Counted from the stretch's first letter, positions 1 through 6,017 are shown. The stretch is DNA of 7,467 nucleotides from Firmicutes bacterium ZCTH02-B6 (GCA_002159155.1 LZRQ01000173.1:1-7467); one strand, 5' to 3'. Notes: generated by a model from the sequence alone, not told the origin. Numbers and translations: made by a program.

Positions 1-238
1 CCACCGCCGGCAGCTCCCCGGGGTCCGCCAGGTGGACGATAAGGGGGTTGTCGCCGGGGCGACCCTTCGCGCGGAAGATACCCTGCACCGCGGACGGGTT
101 CAATGCATCGGCGCCTAAACCGTATACCGTCTCGGTCGGAAATGCGACGAGTCCCCCGCTGCGGATGACCGCTGCCGCTTCAGCGATAGCTTGTTCGTCC
201 GGATGGTGGGGATCAACGGTGACCAGACGCGTTTCCAT
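1..238 (-). CDS. tsaC: Threonylcarbamoyl-AMP synthase (TsaC/Sua5/YwlC family), 5' part only
   Basis: The enzyme makes threonylcarbamoyl-AMP from threonine, bicarbonate and ATP in the cytoplasm, the first step of t6A37 modification of ANN-decoding tRNAs. The first 79 codons are visible; the rest lies beyond the left window edge. They contain the YrdC-domain signature: FPTETVYGLG at residues 33-42, then KGRPGDNPL at 58-66 followed by IVHL, the nucleotide- and threonine-binding region. The ATG at 236-238 is chosen because it follows a GGAGAGGGG-like ribosome-binding site. It lies 26 bp inside the end of prmC, so translation is probably coupled. Whether this is a short TsaC (about 200 residues) or a long Sua5 with an extra C-terminal domain cannot be decided from the fragment. 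Family assignment is secure; the symbol is by family. Confidence 0.93.
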   Translation of the reverse strand, partial: METRLVTVDPHHPDEQAIAEAAAVIRSGGLVAFPTETVYGLGADALNPSAVQGIFRAKGRPGDNPLIVHLADPGELPAV

Positions 239-1199
239 GCCTTGGCTGCCCCTCTCCAGCGCGGCGCGTCGCGAGTACGACGCGAGGATGGCCGGCGTAG
301 TCTTTCTGCACCTGCACGTCGCCCCAGCGACCGTCCCGGGCCAACAACTCCCGCAGCGCCGGCTCCTGGTCATGGCCGATCTCGAGGGCCAACAGGCCAC
401 CTGGCCGCAGGAGCGGTGCCGCCTGCGGGATAAGCCTACGGTACACGTCGAGCCCATCTGGACCGCCGTCCAGCGCGAGGCGCGGCTCGTAGTCCCGCAC
501 CGATCGAGGAAGGCTGTCCCACGTTCGCGCCGAGATGTACGGAGGGTTGGAGACGATGGCATCCAAAAACTCGATTTTCCCTGCCTTCAGGGCTTCCGCC
601 ACCGGGGCGAGGAGGTCGCCCTGCATGAGCATGACGCGCCCGTCAAGCCTTTGCGCCGTCACATTGTCCCTGGCCACCGCCAGGGCACCGGGCGACACGT
701 CGGTCGCCAGCACCCGGGCGCCGGGCAGGGCGAGGGCGAGCCCGATGGCGATGGCACCCGAACCCGTGCCTACATCCGCCAACAGTAGCGACACATCGGC
801 GCCTGCCTCGCTCCCGGCTGCTCCCGAAACTGCGTTTGCGCCTTCACGGTGTGGTCGGGCCTGGAGGTGGTGGACCACCGCTTCCACCAGCAGCTCGGTT
901 TCCGGGCGGGGAATGAGCACCTCTGGGGTGACCTTGAGGGTCACCCGCATAAACTCCTTTTTGCCCGTGATGTAGGCAATGGGGGTGCCGCGGCACCGCT
1001 CGCGCAGGACGCGCCGGTACGCGTCGACCTCGGCTGGTTCCAGCGGCCGGTCGTGGTTGACGTACAGCGCCACGCGGTCCATGCCCAGCACATGCCCCAA
1101 CAGCAATTCGGCGTCGAGGCGAGCCGACGGGCTGCCGCACCGGCCCAAGTAGTCGGCCGCGAGGCGCAGGTACTCCATCAAAACCCGGGGTGCGCTCAC
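213..1199 (-). CDS. prmC: Peptide chain release factor N5-glutamine methyltransferase PrmC (HemK)
   Basis: PrmC uses S-adenosylmethionine to methylate the glutamine of the GGQ motif in release factors RF1 and RF2, which speeds peptide release. The 328-residue protein has an N-terminal helical substrate-binding domain (about 1-85), the IPRPETELLV segment at 96-105, SAM-binding motif I VGTGSGAIAI at 143-152, the acidic ATDVSP loop at 165-170 and the catalytic NPPY at 218-221. It is longer than the usual roughly 280 residues. The excess is a Gly/Ala-rich linker at about 115-136 and a hydrophilic tail (313-328) whose last codons lie over the start of tsaC. The GTG start is chosen because it forms a GTGA overlap with the prfA stop and sits behind an AGGAGG ribosome-binding site. 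The in-frame ATG at codon 8 has a weaker site. It directly follows the gene for its substrate, RF1. Confidence 0.95.
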   Translation of the reverse strand: MSAPRVLMEYLRLAADYLGRCGSPSARLDAELLLGHVLGMDRVALYVNHDRPLEPAEVDAYRRVLRERCRGTPIAYITGKKEFMRVTLKVTPEVLIPRPETELLVEAVVHHLQARPHREGANAVSGAAGSEAGADVSLLLADVGTGSGAIAIGLALALPGARVLATDVSPGALAVARDNVTAQRLDGRVMLMQGDLLAPVAEALKAGKIEFLDAIVSNPPYISARTWDSLPRSVRDYEPRLALDGGPDGLDVYRRLIPQAAPLLRPGGLLALEIGHDQEPALRELLARDGRWGDVQVQKDYAGHPRVVLATRRAGEGQPRHGNASGHR

Positions 1200-2272
1200 A
1201 CCTCCGCCTCCTGGCGCTGCAGCTGCTCCGTTTGGTCCGCCAGGATGAGAGCGTCGATGATCTCGTCCAAGTCTCCCTCGAGCACCGCGTCCAGCCGGTA
1301 GAGGGTTAGCCCGATACGATGGTCGGTCATGCGCCCCTGGGGAAAATTGTAGGTACGAATGCGCTCGCTGCGTTCACCGGTGCCGACTTGGGACCGTCGC
1401 GCTTGCGCCATCTGCTCCTCTTGTTCGCGGCGCTTCATGTCCAAAAGGCGCGCCCGGAGCACGCGGAGCGCCTTTTCCTTATTTTGCAGCTGTGACCGCT
1501 CGTCCTGGCAGGTGACCACCAAACCCGTGGGCAGGTGGGTAATGCGGATGGCCGAGTCGGTGGTGTTGACGCTCTGACCTCCGTGGCCACCGGACCTGAA
1601 CACATCGATGCGCAAGTCCTCAGGCCGGACCTCCACGTCCACCTCTTCGGCTTCGGGGAGGACCGCGACCGTCGCGGTCGAGGTATGAATCCGCCCGCTG
1701 GCCTCGGTCGTCGGCACCCGCTGCACGCGGTGCACGCCGCTTTCGTACTTGAGCCGGCTGTAGGCATTTTTGCCGTGTATCATGAAGACGACTTCCTTGA
1801 ATCCGCCGAGCTCGGTCGGGTTTGCGCTCATCATCTCCACCCGCCAGCCGCGGTTTTCGGCGTAGCGCGAGTACATACGGAACAGATCGGCCGCGAACAG
1901 CGCCGCCTCCTCGCCGCCGGCGCCGGCGCGGATCTCCATGATGATGTTCTTTTCGTCGTTGGGGTCCTTGGGCAACAGGAGCCGCCGCAGTTGTTGCTTG
2001 AGCTCGTCCTCCCGTTGCTCCAGGCGGGCCAGTTCTTCTTTGGCCATCTCCCGCAGCTCGGGCTCGAGCTTCTCCTCCAGCATGGCGCGAGTGGCCTGCA
2101 TCTCCGCCTGAACCCGGTTATACTCGCGGTAGCAGGAGACGATTTCCTGCAGGTCCGCGTGGGCTTTTGCGACCTTCTGCAGCTGCACCGGATCGTGCAG
2201 CACCTCCGGATCGCCTAGGCGCTGCTCCAGCTCAAGGTACCGCTGCTCCAGCTCCGCCAGTTTATCGAACAT
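1196..2272 (-). CDS. prfA: Peptide chain release factor 1 (RF1)
   Basis: RF1 recognises UAA and UAG in the ribosomal A site and triggers hydrolysis of peptidyl-tRNA. The 358-residue length is typical of full-length RF1. An acidic N-terminal helical domain (about 1-100) is followed by the conserved IRAGAGGEEAALF block (114-126). The stop-codon reading tripeptide of the PxT type is present as P-T-T at 187-189 inside VQRVPTTEASGRIHTS. RF2 would have SPF here, so this is RF1. The catalytic GGQ is at 231-233 in SGGHGGQSVN. The ATG has a GGAGG ribosome-binding site six bases upstream and overlaps the end of the DUF1385 gene by 11 bp. Its own stop overlaps the GTG of prmC. The arrangement lets RF1 and the enzyme that methylates it be made together. 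Confidence 0.97.
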   Translation of the reverse strand: MFDKLAELEQRYLELEQRLGDPEVLHDPVQLQKVAKAHADLQEIVSCYREYNRVQAEMQATRAMLEEKLEPELREMAKEELARLEQREDELKQQLRRLLLPKDPNDEKNIIMEIRAGAGGEEAALFAADLFRMYSRYAENRGWRVEMMSANPTELGGFKEVVFMIHGKNAYSRLKYESGVHRVQRVPTTEASGRIHTSTATVAVLPEAEEVDVEVRPEDLRIDVFRSGGHGGQSVNTTDSAIRITHLPTGLVVTCQDERSQLQNKEKALRVLRARLLDMKRREQEEQMAQARRSQVGTGERSERIRTYNFPQGRMTDHRIGLTLYRLDAVLEGDLDEIIDALILADQTEQLQRQEAEV

Positions 2273-3173
2273 ATGCCGCCTCCGCGCTCACATCCGCCAT
2301 CGGCGCCCCGTCCCGTACCAGCACCCGCTCCAACGCGGCAATGGCTACCTCAAGCTGCTCGCGCTCAGGCGGTCGGGTGGTCAACCGCTGCATCCAGAGG
2401 CCCGGCGTCGCGATCCAGCGCACGAGAGCCCAAGCATTGTCCTTAGCGGCGTGGCGGATGATCTCATAGGACAAACCGGCCACAACCGGCAGCAGCAGCA
2501 GGTGGATCAACACCCGCTCCACAAACGGCGGCCGGCCAAAGAATGAGAAGAGGAACACGCTCATAAGCAGCACGATCAGGATGAAATTGGTCCCGCAGCG
2601 GGTGTGCACGATGCTCTGCCGGGCCACGTTGTCCACCGTCAGCGGCAGCCCCGCCTCATAACAGTTGATGGCCTTGTGCTCCGCCCCGTGATATTGAAAA
2701 ACCCGCTTAATGTCCGGCATTTGCCCGATGGCCAGGATGTAGAGGGCAAACAGGCTGACCTTGATCAGGCCCTCCACCAAATTAAGCACCAGGTTATGGC
2801 TGATCACGTCCTGGATGAACCGGATCAAGAAAGCGGGCAACACCACAAACAAGCCCACGGTCATAGCAATGGCCAGCCCAAGGGACACGGCCATCTCCTT
2901 GGCGCTCAACGGTTCCTCCTCGCCATCGGTGGCCTGCGCGGCGGAGAAGTTGAGGGCACGGATCCCGATGATCAGGGCCTCCGCCAGCGCCACGACGCCG
3001 CGAAGCAAAGGCCGGCGTAAGATCGCAGACCGCTGCGACCAAGGCACCAGCGCCTGCTCATGCACCACGATGGAGCCGTCGGGCCGCCGCACGCCAATGG
3101 CCAGCGCCTGCCGTCCCCGCATCATGACGCCTTCGATGACGGCTTGACCGCCGTAGAAAAACGAATCTTTCAT
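2262..3173 (-). CDS. yqhQ: DUF1385 family integral membrane protein (YqhQ-like)
   Basis: This is a conserved membrane protein of unknown function, found widely in Firmicutes and often near prfA and prmC. The 303-residue product shows the family blocks: GGQAVIEGVMMRG at 8-20, YHGAEHKAINCYE at 161-173, and HTRCGTNF at 190-197. Conserved His, Glu and Cys in the last two suggest a metal or catalytic site, but no reaction is established. Hydrophobic stretches at about 95-120, 130-151, 196-213 and 218-237 predict four membrane spans. A soluble C-terminal helix follows (about 265-290). The ATG follows an AGAGGG ribosome-binding site and lies 21 bp after the small cysteine ORF. Family assignment is firm; function is unknown. 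The symbol follows the B. subtilis homologue. Confidence 0.9.
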   Translation of the reverse strand: MKDSFFYGGQAVIEGVMMRGRQALAIGVRRPDGSIVVHEQALVPWSQRSAILRRPLLRGVVALAEALIIGIRALNFSAAQATDGEEEPLSAKEMAVSLGLAIAMTVGLFVVLPAFLIRFIQDVISHNLVLNLVEGLIKVSLFALYILAIGQMPDIKRVFQYHGAEHKAINCYEAGLPLTVDNVARQSIVHTRCGTNFILIVLLMSVFLFSFFGRPPFVERVLIHLLLLPVVAGLSYEIIRHAAKDNAWALVRWIATPGLWMQRLTTRPPEREQLEVAIAALERVLVRDGAPMADVSAEAAYVR

Positions 3174-3194
3174 ATCCGGACCCTCTTTCGGGGC

Positions 3195-3347
3195 TCACCG
3201 CCGGCGGTAATCGGGGCACCGGGTCGCGTTGGGGCGCTCCGGGCGCCAGCAGACGTTGCCGTAGTTGTACTTGCACGTGTCGCACAGAAACCGGCTGCCA
3301 CCCAGAAGGGACGCCAGCCTTTGCCGCAGCCCATCCCACCAGTTCAC
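3195..3347 (-). CDS. 50-residue four-cysteine miniprotein, translationally coupled to hflX
   Basis: This short ORF starts with GTG in a GTGA overlap with the hflX stop. It has a GGAGG ribosome-binding site eight bases upstream, the same arrangement as prfA-prmC, and ends with TGA 21 bp before the DUF1385 gene. The product begins MNWWDGLRQRLASLLG, a basic amphipathic segment. A compact C-terminal half follows with CDTC at 22-25, then single cysteines at 33 and 44 in NVCWRPERPNATRCPDYRRR. The four cysteines could bind one zinc ion or an iron-sulfur centre. I do not recognise a named family. The ribosome-binding site, start overlap and exact fit between two genes argue strongly that it is translated. 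The role is unknown; operon context suggests ribosome or membrane-linked function, as inference only. Confidence 0.75.
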   Translation of the reverse strand: MNWWDGLRQRLASLLGGSRFLCDTCKYNYGNVCWRPERPNATRCPDYRRR

Positions 3348-4438
3348 CCGGGCGGCCTCCCTTCAAGTTCCTCCACCAGCGTTGCCAGCAGGAGCCGCAG
3401 CCGATCCAGCCCCACGCCGGTCTTGGCCGAAATGGCAACCGCCGCCGGCATATTGCGGGCCAGCTCTCTTACACCCTCAGGGTCGGGCACGGCGTCCAGT
3501 TTGTTCAAGGCGATGACCATTGGCTTGCCCAGTGCCCCGAGCTCGTCGAGCACCGCCTCCACGGCCGCCATCTGTTCCTCCGCATCAGGCTGGCTGGCGT
3601 CAACGACGTGCACCAGGACGTCCGCCTCTTGCACTTCCTCCAGCGTCGCCCGGAACGCGGCCACCAGCTGATGCGGCAGCTTCCGGAGGAATCCGACCGT
3701 ATCGATCAAAAGCGCATCGCGTCCCGGGGCTAAGGTGAGCCGGCGAACGGTCGGGTCTAGCGTGGCAAAGAGCCTGTTTTCCGCCAGCACCCCGGCGCGG
3801 GTCAAGGCGTTCATCAACGTCGACTTGCCCGCGTTGGTGTATCCGACCAGCGCGATGACGGGTAGCCCCGTGCGGCGTCGACCCGCCCGCTGTACCGCCC
3901 GGGTGCGCCGGACGTCTTCGAGCTGCCGGCGGATCATTGCGATGCGGCGGCGAATGCGGCGCCTGTCGGTTTCCAGCTTCGTCTCACCTGGACCGCGGGT
4001 GCCGATACCACCGCCGAGCCGCGACAGCGCCGCTCCCGCCCCCGCCAAGCGGGTCAACTGATAGGTCAGCTGCGCGAGTTCCACCTGCAGCTTGCCTTCT
4101 TTGGTGCGTGCCCGCTGGGCGAAAATGTCGAGGATCAGCTGAGTCCGGTCGATCACAGGCAGCTCCAACAGTTCCTCGAGGTTGCGGGCTTGGGCGGGCG
4201 TCAGCTCGTCGTCCACGACCACCAGGTCCGCGTCGAGCTCAAAAGCCAAGGCCCGGGCTTCCTTAGCCTTGCCGGTACCGATGTAGGTCGCAGGCACCGG
4301 CCGCTCAAGGCGTTGGACCACACATCCCACCACCTGGCCGCCGGCGCTACGCACCAGCTCCGCCAGCTCCTCCAGGCGATCGTCGACGCCGATCAAAATC
4401 ACCCGCTCAGCCGTCTGGTTCTCGCGGGCCGGGCCCAT
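3344..4438 (-). CDS. hflX: GTPase HflX, short form without the usual C-terminal domain
   Basis: HflX is a ribosome-associated GTPase that splits stalled or vacant 70S ribosomes, including under heat or antibiotic stress. The 364-residue protein has the N-terminal HflX domain with TYIGTGKAKE (51-60) and VVVDDELTPAQARNLEE (73-89). A helical linker carries the glycine-rich SRLGGGIGTRGPGETKLE (139-156). The GTPase domain has G1 GYTNAGKST (199-207), G3 DTVGF (246-250), G4 NKLD (312-315) and G5 SAKTG (337-341). It ends about 23 residues after G5, whereas the E. coli and B. subtilis proteins (about 420 residues) carry a further C-terminal domain. No continuation of that domain appears in another frame downstream, so this looks natural rather than frameshifted. 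The ATG follows an AGGGGTGA ribosome-binding site. It is probably the first gene of the operon. Confidence 0.95.
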   Translation of the reverse strand: MGPARENQTAERVILIGVDDRLEELAELVRSAGGQVVGCVVQRLERPVPATYIGTGKAKEARALAFELDADLVVVDDELTPAQARNLEELLELPVIDRTQLILDIFAQRARTKEGKLQVELAQLTYQLTRLAGAGAALSRLGGGIGTRGPGETKLETDRRRIRRRIAMIRRQLEDVRRTRAVQRAGRRRTGLPVIALVGYTNAGKSTLMNALTRAGVLAENRLFATLDPTVRRLTLAPGRDALLIDTVGFLRKLPHQLVAAFRATLEEVQEADVLVHVVDASQPDAEEQMAAVEAVLDELGALGKPMVIALNKLDAVPDPEGVRELARNMPAAVAISAKTGVGLDRLRLLLATLVEELEGRPPG

Positions 4439-4568
4439 GTCTTCACCCCTGTTTGCCTGCGGCAGCGCCGGCCTTCCGATGGTCCGCGACGAATTGCGCA
4501 GGGGAGGCTATCGCGAAACGGCCCTCTCCCACCAGGGGACAAGGGCCGTTTAGCTTCGCGACAAACAC
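4439..4568 (-). promoter_or_regulatory. Structured 5' leader of hflX with a 14-bp-arm hairpin
   Basis: The RNA from the candidate promoter to the hflX ATG would be about 130 nt. It contains a strong hairpin: AAACGGCCCT at 4516-4525 pairs perfectly with 4542-4551. An outer CGCG pair (4512-4515 with 4557-4560) is separated by a five-base bulge, and an inner TCCC/GGGA pair lies in the loop. No U-run follows it on the minus strand, so it is not a classical terminator. A GTG-started frame of 41 codons runs through the leader (4568-4443) and stops four bases before the hflX ATG. It is noted here but not called as a gene, because it would begin only a few bases from the predicted transcript start. 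Confidence 0.45.
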
Positions 4569-4578
4569 GCCTTTTTCT

Positions 4579-4607
4579 ATTTTACCATCAAACGGGCGGC
4601 CCGTCAC
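4579..4607 (-). promoter_or_regulatory. Candidate extended -10 sigma-A promoter for the hflX operon
   Basis: On the minus strand a -10 TAAAAT (4579-4584) is preceded by TGG (4585-4587), giving an extended TGn -10. With a 17-bp spacer a -35 GTGACG (4602-4607) matches the sigma-A consensus at four of six positions. The surrounding A/T-rich stretch stands out in a GC-rich region. The -35 lies inside the inverted repeat that follows codY. It would start the hflix transcript near 4572 and separate that operon from codY. This is inferred from pattern only. Confidence 0.5.
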
Positions 4608-4625
4608 CGTTCGGGTGCGGGCCGC
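4596..4625 (-). terminator. GC-rich hairpin after codY, possible weak terminator
   Basis: GCGGCCCG at 4596-4603 pairs with 4618-4625. A further CACC/GGTG pair (4605-4608 with 4614-4617) encloses a five-base loop. It begins 40 bp after the codY stop. On the minus strand it is followed by CCGTTTG rather than a clear U-run, so termination may be partial and codY could read through into hflX. It overlaps the candidate hflX -35. Confidence 0.4.
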
Positions 4626-4664
4626 TCCGTGTCTCGCGCGTCCTGATTTTCTCAGTTCTCCGGC

Positions 4665-5450
4665 TTACGCCTGGCGCTTCATGAGCCCGCCGTTGGTCGG
4701 ATACGGGTACCGCTGGCGCTCCAGCTCCTTGCGCACCTCGGGGTTGAGAATGCGCAGGTACGTACCCTTCATCCCCAAGGAACGGGACTCGATGACGTTG
4801 GCTGAAGCCAACTTGCGCAGGGCATTGACGATGACCGACCGGGTGATACCGGCCTGGTCCGCGATGCGGCTGGCCACCAGCAGGCCCTCGTCGCCCTCCA
4901 GCTCATCGAAAATGTGCTGCATGGCCAGAATCTCTGAGTAGGACAGGCTGCGGATGGCCGAACGGGCCATACGCTTCTCCTCCGCCTCATCCTCCTCGGC
5001 GTCGTCGATCGCGGTCGCGATCACCATGCCGACCACGGTGCCGACGAACTCAAAGAGGACCAGATCCTCGTCGCTGAAGTCGCCCTCAAGGCGCACCAGC
5101 ACAATGCTGCCGACTCGACGGGCGGCGCCGACAACGGGCACGATGCACGCGTGCGGCTCGCCGATGACCCGCTCAGCCTCACGACCGGTGGAGATGGCTC
5201 CCACCTTGAGCAGCGAGGTGGCCAGGTCCTCCGGCATGCGGCCGGTGTGCAGCCACTCGGAGTCAAAGGGGGTCGTCTCAAACCCCTCCGCCAGGGCGTA
5301 GCCCAAAATCTTGCCCTTGCGGCTTACCACATAAACACTCGTGTCCGGGAGGATGTCCCGCAAAGTCGCCGCCACGTCGGCGAACTTGACGCTATTTCCC
5401 TCCCGCTGCATCAACTGGGCGACCTTCGAGACCTTCTTAAAAAGGTCCAC
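4665..5450 (-). CDS. codY: Global transcriptional regulator CodY
   Basis: CodY is the dimeric cytoplasmic regulator of Firmicutes that binds DNA when GTP and branched-chain amino acids are plentiful. The 261-residue product has an N-terminal GAF domain (about 1-150) with VYVVSRKGKILGYAL at 39-53, an acidic linker helix (150-165), SIRSLSYSEI-like ISSLSYSE equivalent at 166-173, and a winged helix-turn-helix at about 188-236. The recognition region ITRSVIVNALRKL at 202-214 and SRSLGMKGTYL at 222-232 is essentially that of B. subtilis CodY. The GAF loop that carries the isoleucine contacts in B. subtilis is about ten residues shorter here and differs in sequence. The start is GTG: two ATGs just upstream are out of frame, and AAAGGA lies about nine bases before the GTG. 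It stands alone, not with xerC-hslVU as in Bacillus. The C-terminal tail (from about 246) is longer than usual. Confidence 0.95.
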   Translation of the reverse strand: MDLFKKVSKVAQLMQREGNSVKFADVAATLRDILPDTSVYVVSRKGKILGYALAEGFETTPFDSEWLHTGRMPEDLATSLLKVGAISTGREAERVIGEPHACIVPVVGAARRVGSIVLVRLEGDFSDEDLVLFEFVGTVVGMVIATAIDDAEEDEAEEKRMARSAIRSLSYSEILAMQHIFDELEGDEGLLVASRIADQAGITRSVIVNALRKLASANVIESRSLGMKGTYLRILNPEVRKELERQRYPYPTNGGLMKRQA

Positions 5451-5713
5451 GCCACATCATCCTTTCTTGTTCTTCCGCGTAAGAACGCGGTGGTTGTTGT
5501 CCAATTCGAACAACGGCGCCTGGTATTCCAGACTGTCGAATGGTCCGCCAAGTTCAAACTGGTTTCCTTCTCACTCTTCTTAGCTTTCCCAACCTTGGCA
5601 GCAAACAGCGAAAGTCGCAACGGACAGCGCCCAACGTGCCAGTGGGCACTTCCCCCACGACTCCCCGCGACAGCCCTGGCACCCGGATCCAAAATTCACA
5701 AAACAGAACTTTC
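5451..5713 (-). promoter_or_regulatory. Long hairpin-rich 5' leader of codY
   Basis: From the predicted start near 5713 to the codY GTG there are about 260 nt with no convincing ORF. On the RNA strand GTGCCAG and CTGGCAC (in the interval 5633-5684) can pair, with a GGC/GCC pair inside. CTGG-AATA-CCAG forms a small tetraloop hairpin near 5519-5532. TTGT/ACAA pairing occurs near 5492-5515. Just before the ribosome-binding site two hairpins compete. CCGCGT-TCTT-ACGCGG uses 5475-5480 with 5485-5490; GTTCTT-ACGCGG-AAGAAC uses 5469-5474 with 5481-5486. They share bases and cannot form together. No known riboswitch class is recognised. Confidence 0.5.
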
Positions 5714-5719
5714 GTTCAC

Positions 5720-5749
5720 AGTATACCCGCCCGCGGAGGAGCTTGTCAA
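5720..5749 (-). promoter_or_regulatory. Strong sigma-A promoter of codY
   Basis: On the minus strand a perfect -35 TTGACA (5744-5749) and a -10 TATACT (5720-5725, five of six) are separated by 18 bp. Transcription would begin near 5713. A dyad GAAC-GAAA-GTTC (5706-5717) straddles the predicted start and could be an operator. Confidence 0.75.
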
Positions 5750-5768
5750 CACATTCGTGAAACCTTTC

Positions 5769-6017
5769 TCAAACCCCCGCAAACGCCCTCTGGAGGCGCA
5801 TTTGCGGCCACTCCCCGCGGTTCTGGCCGGGTAACCCCGCGGCCATTTGCGGCAAAATTTTTTGCCCTGACATAAGATCGTACAGTATTGTGTTGAGTGC
5901 TGCAAGGAAAGTTCGGTGCGGTTGCTGGAACGCTTTCCAACTGCGCGCATCGCTTGCCGTATCCAGCAAACGCCCGCAGGGTTGTCCCGCCAACAAGGCG
6001 ATTGTATACGACGCCAT
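5769..6017 (-). CDS. Doubtful 82-residue hypothetical protein upstream of codY
   Basis: An ATG (6015-6017) preceded by AGGAG with an eight-base spacer opens a frame of 82 codons that ends 20 bp before the codY -35. The product begins MASYTIALLAGQPCGRLLD and continues as a mildly amphipathic, probably soluble helical protein. It has two in-frame PQM repeats near the C-terminus, encoded by a 10-bp direct repeat 45 bp apart. I recognise no family. Against it: third-position GC (about two thirds by eye) is lower than in the confirmed genes, and its last third is filled with palindromes, which suits regulatory DNA better. The frame stays open upstream of the ATG with no better start. Real gene or chance is close to undecided. 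Confidence 0.3.
   Translation of the reverse strand: MASYTIALLAGQPCGRLLDTASDARSWKAFQQPHRTFLAALNTILYDLMSGQKILPQMAAGLPGQNRGEWPQMRLQRAFAGV
5777..5866. repeat. Cluster of three adjacent inverted repeats upstream of the codY promoter
   Basis: Three dyads follow one another. CCGCAAA plus CGCC (5777-5787) pairs with GGCG-CA-TTTGCGG (5795-5807). CCGCGG (5815-5820) pairs with CCGCGG (5837-5842), with a TT/AA extension. GGCAAAA-TT-TTTTGCC (5851-5866) is a perfect 7-bp inverted repeat. The 10-mer CATTTGCGGC occurs directly repeated at 5799-5808 and 5844-5853. They could terminate minus-strand transcripts arriving from upstream, or bind a regulator of codY. Confidence 0.5.

Noticed and set aside
48..788. 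246-codon plus-strand frame opposite tsaC and prmC
   Set aside because: Antisense shadow of two well-identified genes; its product is rich in Arg, Pro and His with no recognisable domain.
4443..4568. 41-codon GTG-started leader frame before hflX as a gene
   Set aside because: It would start within a few bases of the predicted transcript start, so its ribosome-binding site may not be transcribed, and the product is not recognisable. It is kept only as a hypothesis in the findings.
4512..4583. Plus-strand rho-independent terminator: the hflX leader hairpin followed by TTTTTCTATTTT
   Set aside because: The T-run begins about 11 bases after the stem and no plus-strand gene lies upstream that would need a terminator. 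The A/T stretch is better explained as the minus-strand -10 region of hflX.
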